Below, piece after piece: positions 5,541-8,619 of a stretch of DNA of 8,619 bases. Every line of letters begins with the position of its first letter. The first letter of the stretch is position 1. The notes beneath the pieces were generated by a model. The model was not told the origin of the DNA and made no database searches. It was given only the letters and a program-made list of their open reading frames with translations. The DNA comes from Candidatus Parcubacteria bacterium. GTDB lineage: Bacteria; Patescibacteriota; Minisyncoccia; Minisyncoccales; UBA6532. The stretch is from NCBI GenBank assembly GCA_030645645.1, contig JAUSNC010000039.1, positions 1 to 8,619 on the forward strand, read 5' to 3'. The position numbers and the translations under genes were made by a program.

Positions 5541-6077
5541 TTAGCCAATATCATATAAATGCTTATTCTTAAAGGGAATAAGAGCAAGTACCACTGCTTC
5601 TGTATAGTATTTTATTCTGTCCACCACATCATCAGTCAAGATTCCCACAGCCCCATTGCTTTGTTTTGAATTTTTCCTCCCGAAGACAATATCGTCTGCT
5701 TCCCCGAGCTCTTTGCCTTGTTTTATCAGTTCCGCAATTTTCGGAGGCAAGAAGAAAGTTCCTGTTCTTCCTTTGCCAATCTTGCCGTCTTTAGCTTTCA
5801 CCACAACCCAGGCAAATGCTTCCATATCAGTATTTTTCTCTTCAATACCTCCTTCAATACCAACCCAAAAATCTGCGTCAGTTATTTTTGACACATTTTC
5901 TGTCCGATTTAGCGCGCCTTGAAATGTTTCTTCGTCATTCTGTGGTTGCTCACTGACTCCAGATGCAACAGAAACGCCTTCTATATTAAAATTTTCCGTA
6001 GGAAACATTTCCTTAAATGCATTAGAAGCGGCATTAATTTTAACCGGATTTGTAGAGGCGATAATTACTTTAGGCAT
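5541..6077 (-). CDS. yjjX: Inosine/xanthosine triphosphatase (YjjX family)
   Basis: The 178-residue enzyme hydrolyses non-canonical purine nucleotides such as ITP and XTP, keeping deaminated bases out of RNA and DNA. Family motifs are clear: KVIIASTNPVKINAASNAF at the N-terminus (the TNPxK nucleotide loop), VSVASGVSEQP (35-45), ETFQGALNR (50-58), FWVGIEGGIEE (70-80) with the acidic active-site region, GRKNSKQSNGAVGILT (133-148) and YYTEAVVLALIPF near the end. Length agrees with E. coli YjjX. The ATG at 6077 is chosen; the frame stays open for another 20 codons up to 6137, but those lie within the tRNA-Ala gene and do not look like the family. A TATAAT (6093-6098) is found 16 nt before the start, and no ribosome binding site is visible. 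It complements the uracil-DNA glycosylase elsewhere in the window in removing deamination products. Confidence 0.92.
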   Translation of the reverse strand: MPKVIIASTNPVKINAASNAFKEMFPTENFNIEGVSVASGVSEQPQNDEETFQGALNRTENVSKITDADFWVGIEGGIEEKNTDMEAFAWVVVKAKDGKIGKGRTGTFFLPPKIAELIKQGKELGEADDIVFGRKNSKQSNGAVGILTDDVVDRIKYYTEAVVLALIPFKNKHLYDIG

Positions 6078-6092
6078 AAAAAGAAACAGCTT

Positions 6093-6098
6093 ATTATA
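6093..6098 (-). promoter_or_regulatory. TATAAT -10 element between tRNA-Ala and the ITP/XTP phosphatase gene
   Basis: A perfect TATAAT on the - strand lies 16 nt before the ATG. The region 17 nt upstream is the tRNA acceptor stem and does not contain a -35 match, so the gene may instead be freed from the tRNA transcript by 3' processing. Confidence 0.3.
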
Positions 6099-6110
6099 TA
6101 TTTTAAATAG

Positions 6111-6181
6111 TGGACCTAGCCAGAATCGAACTGGCATCTCGACAATGCGAATGTCGCGTCATACCACTAGACCATAGGCCC
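6111..6181 (-). tRNA. tRNA-Ala, anticodon CGC
   Basis: A complete 71-nt cloverleaf on the - strand. Acceptor arm GGGCCTA pairs with TAGGTCC and includes the G3-U70 wobble that defines alanine tRNAs; discriminator is A73. The anticodon stem CGACA/TGTCG holds the loop TTCGCAT, giving CGC (reads GCG). The T arm is GCCAG-TTCGATT-CTGGC. CCA is not encoded: the base after A73 begins CTATT, so the end must be added by the CCA-adding enzyme, which is encoded at 6985-8457. The mature 5' end is only 4 nt from the stop of the upstream 98-residue gene. Confidence 0.96.
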
Positions 6182-6185
6182 TGAT

Positions 6186-6482
6186 TTAAACTAAATTATC
6201 AAAAAACTTTTTTATTCTTTCTGTTTCACGTGTAACTAACTCTCCGTCGTATTCCGCGTTGTGCGCCGGGGCTCCTTCATAAATCGGCTTTTTCTGATCA
6301 AGGTGAATATTAAAATACATCTCATTGTCATATTTAAGATAGATATGAAATCTGGGGTAGTCTCTGTTGCTCAACGGCTTATAAAAAGCCATTTCTTTAT
6401 TCTCCTCCCTTTGGAAATGATATCCCAAATCTCTCATTAAATTATGAACGCTTGTATTCAGTTTTTTAATAGTGAACTCCAT
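6186..6482 (-). CDS. Conserved-looking 98-residue protein of unknown function between two tRNAs
   Basis: The protein starts MEFTIKKLNTSVHNLMRDLGY and has an ordered, compact look: an N-terminal helix, then alternating strands (DYPRFHIYLKYD at 41-52, MYFNIHLDQKKPIYEG at 55-70) and a C-terminal helix (TRETERIKKFFDNLV). From memory, the block DYPRFHIYL...HLDQKKP.YEG...AH..EYDG recurs in short uncharacterised proteins of Patescibacteria; I cannot check this here. Conserved-looking His46, His60, His74 and Asp62 could form a binding site. It has no signal peptide or membrane segment. The ATG is 30 nt after tRNA-Pro and the stop 4 nt before tRNA-Ala, all on one strand, so the mRNA would be released by tRNA processing. 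Its leader consists of a 12-bp tandem repeat and has no Shine-Dalgarno sequence. Confidence 0.8.
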   Translation of the reverse strand: MEFTIKKLNTSVHNLMRDLGYHFQREENKEMAFYKPLSNRDYPRFHIYLKYDNEMYFNIHLDQKKPIYEGAPAHNAEYDGELVTRETERIKKFFDNLV

Positions 6483-6484
6483 AT

Positions 6485-6508
6485 TTTAATTGGACATTTA
6501 ATTGGACA
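6485..6508. repeat. Two tandem copies of a 12-bp unit between tRNA-Pro and the 98-residue gene
   Basis: TTTAATTGGACA occurs twice in a row (6485-6496, 6497-6508), followed by another TTT. It makes up nearly the whole spacer between the tRNA 3' end and the ATG, so it would be the 5' leader of the message. It may be simple slippage or a repeated protein-binding site. Confidence 0.8.
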
Positions 6509-6512
6509 TTTG

Positions 6513-6583
6513 TCGGGGTGCTGGGAATCGAACCCAGACCGCAGACTCCCGAAGCCCGCATACTACCACTATACGACACCCCG
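6513..6583 (-). tRNA. tRNA-Pro, anticodon CGG
   Basis: A complete 71-nt cloverleaf on the - strand. The acceptor stem CGGGGTG/CACCCCG has the C1-G72 pair typical of bacterial proline tRNAs, and the discriminator is A73. The anticodon stem CGGGC/GTCTG contains two G-U pairs and presents loop TTCGGGA, giving anticodon CGG with G37 (reads CCG). The T arm is CTGGG-TTCGATT-CCCAG. The bases after A73 (CAAAT) do not encode CCA. Confidence 0.96.
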
Positions 6584-6608
6584 AAATTAATCTAGAAATC
6601 TATTTACA

Positions 6609-6638
6609 GGTTTAACGTGAAACCCCGCCTCGCGGGGT
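6609..6638 (-). terminator. GC-rich hairpin upstream of tRNA-Pro, possible terminator of the membrane-protein gene
   Basis: ACCCCGC (6622-6628) and GCGGGGT (6632-6638) form a 7-bp stem with a 3-nt loop, conspicuous in AT-rich DNA. On the - strand it lies 29 nt after the membrane-protein stop and is followed by only TTTC, so termination may be partial. A second, weaker stem GGTTT/AAACC (6609-6613 with 6620-6624) overlaps the same bases and would compete with it. Confidence 0.45.
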
Positions 6639-6666
6639 AGGCTGATACTGATTTGTGAAAATTCTT

Positions 6667-6963
6667 TTATTGCTTGGCAACCACATCTTTTAATGGCAGA
6701 TATATTTCCGGCTTTTTAGCTATTATTTTATAAACGCTTTCCAGGAAATCACCTCCAGCATAACCAATAATGAAAGCGAACATCGTATTAATATTGAAAG
6801 CCGAAGCTGTCATAACACCGACAATCCCTGAAATAAAGACCATTCCTAGGAAATAGGGAAGATTAAATCCTACATTCTTGTAGGAAAATTGGTGCTTTAT
6901 AAAGCCTGTTATTCCTCTTAGCGCGCCTCCGCCGAATGCGGCAATGAAAATTGATAAATACAT
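6667..6963 (-). CDS. Small integral membrane protein of unknown function
   Basis: The 98-residue protein has three predicted transmembrane segments (about 2-20, 36-54, 58-76) and a basic C-terminal tail (KIIAKKPEIYLPLKDVVAKQ). Glycine-rich stretches AAFGGGALRGITG and IIGYAGGDFLESVY mark the first and last helices and may pack helix to helix; D72 and E75 stand at the end of the third. I do not recognise a family, though the overall plan (short, three helices, Gly-rich) is shared by several uncharacterised bacterial membrane proteins. ATG start 21 nt after the CCA-adding enzyme's stop on the same strand, so co-transcription is likely; no ribosome binding site stands out. A GC-rich hairpin follows, before tRNA-Pro. 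Confidence 0.72.
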   Translation of the reverse strand: MYLSIFIAAFGGGALRGITGFIKHQFSYKNVGFNLPYFLGMVFISGIVGVMTASAFNINTMFAFIIGYAGGDFLESVYKIIAKKPEIYLPLKDVVAKQ

Positions 6964-6984
6964 AGGTTTAATTTTAATTATTAT

Positions 6985-8457
6985 TTACGTTACCCAATAT
7001 TTATTTTTGGTCATTTCGTCTCTTTTTGTTTCCACCTTCATTCTTTCTTCTTTTGCCTTTTTTGCCAAATTTTCCAGTTCCTTAATTTTCATTTTCCCTA
7101 ATTTGTTTGTTTGTTTCACAAGAAACTCTTTTTTATTCTTTTTTGGATCTTCAAGCACCTCTCCAAGTAAAATGTCCAAATAATGTCCAATTGCTGGCCC
7201 TGGCTTTATTCCTAAAATCTTCATAATGGCGTTTCCGTCAATCTTAAGCATTTTAGATGAAATAGGATCCTGCGAAACCTTATCAATAACGTATTTTAAA
7301 TGCCTTAATTTATAAGGTTCGGCCTTGGGAACTCCTGAACCAATCCTGTCAGCCATTCTTACTTTCAGTAAATCCTCCATATTTTCAGGTCCGGCTTCTC
7401 TTACTAATCTCCTCACTGATGACTCTGAAACTTCTCCCACATTGTAGTAAAAAAGGTGGTACCTTACAAGCCTCACTATCTTTTCTGTTTCCTTTTTAGG
7501 AAACTTCAGCCGGTTAAGTATCTGTTCAGTCATTCTGGCGCCTATTATCTCATGGTTATAAAAGGTGGAATCAAGGCCCTGACCGGCTTTTGCCCTTGGT
7601 TTGCCAATGTCATGGAATAGGGAAGCAATCCTGATCTCTTTGCTGAAATTTTGTTCAGAAGCATACTTTAAGGAAAGGAGGTTGTGCTCATAACACTCGT
7701 AAATATGGTGCTTGTTTTGGCTTACGCTGCATCCTTCTTCCAATTCAGGGAGAATATAGGTTAAAAGGCCTAATTTGCGAAGAAGCTCAATGCCCTCAAA
7801 TGCCCTTGGAGACATAATAATTTTAACCAGCTCATCCCTGATTCTTTCATGTGAAATTACCTTTATCCATTGAGCGTGCTTTTTAACGGCTTCTGCCGTC
7901 TTTTCCTCTATAATCCAGCCGTCTGCCAGAGTAGCGGTAAGTCTTATCGCCCTCATCATTCTTAAAGCGTCTTCGTTAAACCGTTCATCGGCAATTCCAA
8001 CAGTTCTTATTACCTTCTTTTTAAAGTCTTCCCGTCCCTGGAAGGGATCAATTATCTCAATTTTAATGGATCTTGCTCCTGAAATCTTTAATGCCATTGC
8101 ATTAATGGTAAAATCCCTTCTGGCCAGATCCTCTTCAAGGGTTTTGGCAAACCTTATCTCGTCAGGATGTCTTTTGTCGGTGTATTTTGCCTCAAGGCGG
8201 AAAGTTGTAATTTCAACCTCTTTCAGATTGGGTTTTTTACTGCTAGTATGCGCGGTAACCGTAAAAAAGTTATTTTCATAAAAGCTGTCCGGAAAAACTT
8301 TCTTTATTTCTTCAGGCTTGGCATTTGTAGCTATGTCCCAATCTTGGGGTTCGGCTCCTCGCGCCAAATCCCTTACGCATCCTCCAACCACGTAAGCTTC
8401 AAAGCCGGCTTTGTTCAGCTTTCTTATTATTGAAATTATTTCTTTCGGAATTTCCAT
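6985..8457 (-). CDS. cca: CCA-adding enzyme / tRNA nucleotidyltransferase with HD domain
   Basis: The 490-residue class II nucleotidyltransferase builds or repairs the 3' CCA end of tRNAs from CTP and ATP. The catalytic head shows YVVGGCVRD (22-30) and the metal-binding DWD (39-41), then RRDFTINAMA (113-122), the EDALRMMRAIRL helix (162-172) and ERIRDELVKI (204-213), which contribute to nucleotide selection. An HD phosphohydrolase-type domain follows: HH at 250-251, FHDIGKP with H282/D283, and NHE at 301-303. The C-terminal part (about 340-490) is helical and ends in a Lys/Glu-rich region (about 440-480). A C-specific or A-specific enzyme of a split pair cannot be excluded, but one full-length gene and at least two tRNAs without encoded CCA fit a complete CCA-adding enzyme. 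ATG start, weak ribosome binding site GGAAAT; no convincing promoter is seen in the 93 nt before the divergent tRNA-Arg gene. Confidence 0.93.
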   Translation of the reverse strand: MEIPKEIISIIRKLNKAGFEAYVVGGCVRDLARGAEPQDWDIATNAKPEEIKKVFPDSFYENNFFTVTAHTSSKKPNLKEVEITTFRLEAKYTDKRHPDEIRFAKTLEEDLARRDFTINAMALKISGARSIKIEIIDPFQGREDFKKKVIRTVGIADERFNEDALRMMRAIRLTATLADGWIIEEKTAEAVKKHAQWIKVISHERIRDELVKIIMSPRAFEGIELLRKLGLLTYILPELEEGCSVSQNKHHIYECYEHNLLSLKYASEQNFSKEIRIASLFHDIGKPRAKAGQGLDSTFYNHEIIGARMTEQILNRLKFPKKETEKIVRLVRYHLFYYNVGEVSESSVRRLVREAGPENMEDLLKVRMADRIGSGVPKAEPYKLRHLKYVIDKVSQDPISSKMLKIDGNAIMKILGIKPGPAIGHYLDILLGEVLEDPKKNKKEFLVKQTNKLGKMKIKELENLAKKAKEERMKVETKRDEMTKNKYWVT

Positions 8458-8509
8458 ATTTCCATTCTACTTTAAAACAAATCATATAACAAATTCCAAA
8501 TGTTTTTGC

Positions 8510-8537
8510 TTGAAATTTATCAAAAATGGTGTAAAAT
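8510..8537 (+). promoter_or_regulatory. Promoter of tRNA-Arg
   Basis: TTGAAA (8510-8515) and TAAAAT (8532-8537) are 16 nt apart, and the tRNA begins at 8551, about 7 nt after the expected start of transcription. This short leader is what a stable-RNA promoter would give. It lies in the divergent spacer with the CCA-adding enzyme gene. Confidence 0.55.
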
Positions 8538-8550
8538 TAAGATTAAATTC

Positions 8551-8619
8551 GTCCCTGTAGCTTAACGGATAGAGTACTGGGCTTCGAACCCAGTGATGTA
8601 GGTTCGATTCCTACCGGGG
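8551..8619 (+). tRNA. tRNA-Arg, anticodon TCG (3' end cut by window)
   Basis: The first 69 nt of a cloverleaf. Acceptor arm GTCCCTG would pair with CGGGGAC, of which CGGGG is visible before the window ends, so the last few bases are missing. The anticodon stem CTGGG/CCCAG holds the loop CTTCGAA, giving TCG (in other species usually modified to read CGN codons or CGA). The T arm is GTAGG-TTCGATT-CCTAC. Whether CCA is encoded cannot be seen. Confidence 0.95.

Noticed and set aside
6078..6137. Extension of the ITP/XTP phosphatase frame by 20 codons upstream
   Set aside because: The extra residues come largely from the tRNA-Ala gene read as protein, and the family begins at the KVIIASTNPVK motif; the ATG at 6077 is preferred.
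7166..7192. Second repeat-like AATGTCCAA pair resembling the tandem repeat at 6485
   Set aside because: It falls inside the CCA-adding enzyme coding sequence, encodes ordinary residues (IGHYLDIL) and matches only loosely; taken as coincidence.
8066..8433. Open frames on the + strand within the CCA-adding enzyme gene
   Set aside because: They overlap its catalytic domain in antisense and have no independent support.

Overview
The window is AT-rich and gene-dense. It looks like a chromosomal piece of a bacterium of the Candidate Phyla Radiation (Patescibacteria, probably a Parcubacteria-like lineage). That assignment is inference. It rests on four things: a stand-alone Elp3-type tRNA-modifying enzyme in a genome with bacterial-type tRNAs and Mur ligase, a Mur ligase missing its usual N-terminal domain, several short proteins of a kind I associate with this group (from memory), and short leaders without strong Shine-Dalgarno sequences. 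Stops are nearly all TAA with one TGA, and no gene needs TGA to be sense, so the standard bacterial code fits. I see no transposon, prophage, CRISPR array or other mobile element.

Layout. The left edge holds the 3' two-thirds of an elp3 gene on the + strand (2-991). Everything from 1006 to 8457 is on the - strand. Reading in the direction of transcription (right to left), the first block is a CCA-adding enzyme (8457-6985), a small membrane protein (6963-6667), tRNA-Pro(CGG), a 98-residue conserved-looking protein, tRNA-Ala(CGC), an inosine/xanthosine triphosphatase (6077-5541) and a small His-rich protein (5492-5187). These are tightly spaced and may be largely co-transcribed. An orphan 169-residue gene follows, with its own promoter and a strong terminator. 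Next are a truncated MurE-like ligase (4487-3168) with its own promoter, and a 57-residue basic protein (3077-2904) with its own terminator. A final block contains a TerC/DUF475 membrane protein, a family 4 uracil-DNA glycosylase and a small coiled-coil protein, closed by a terminator facing elp3. At the right edge a + strand tRNA-Arg(TCG), with a good promoter, runs out of the window.

How the parts relate. One theme is tRNA supply and maturation: three tRNA genes, two of them visibly lacking an encoded CCA, the CCA-adding enzyme that would complete them, and Elp3, which modifies wobble uridines. A second is nucleotide and DNA sanitation: the ITP/XTP phosphatase clears deaminated purine nucleotides, and the uracil-DNA glycosylase removes deaminated cytosine from DNA. 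The MurE-like ligase belongs to cell-wall precursor or related amide-ligation chemistry, and the DUF475 protein is a probable metal-related membrane protein. No obviously new multi-gene system stands out. The most interesting items are the domain-deleted MurE-like ligase, the HELHH-containing small protein, the gene held between two tRNAs, and terminators that overlap stop codons.
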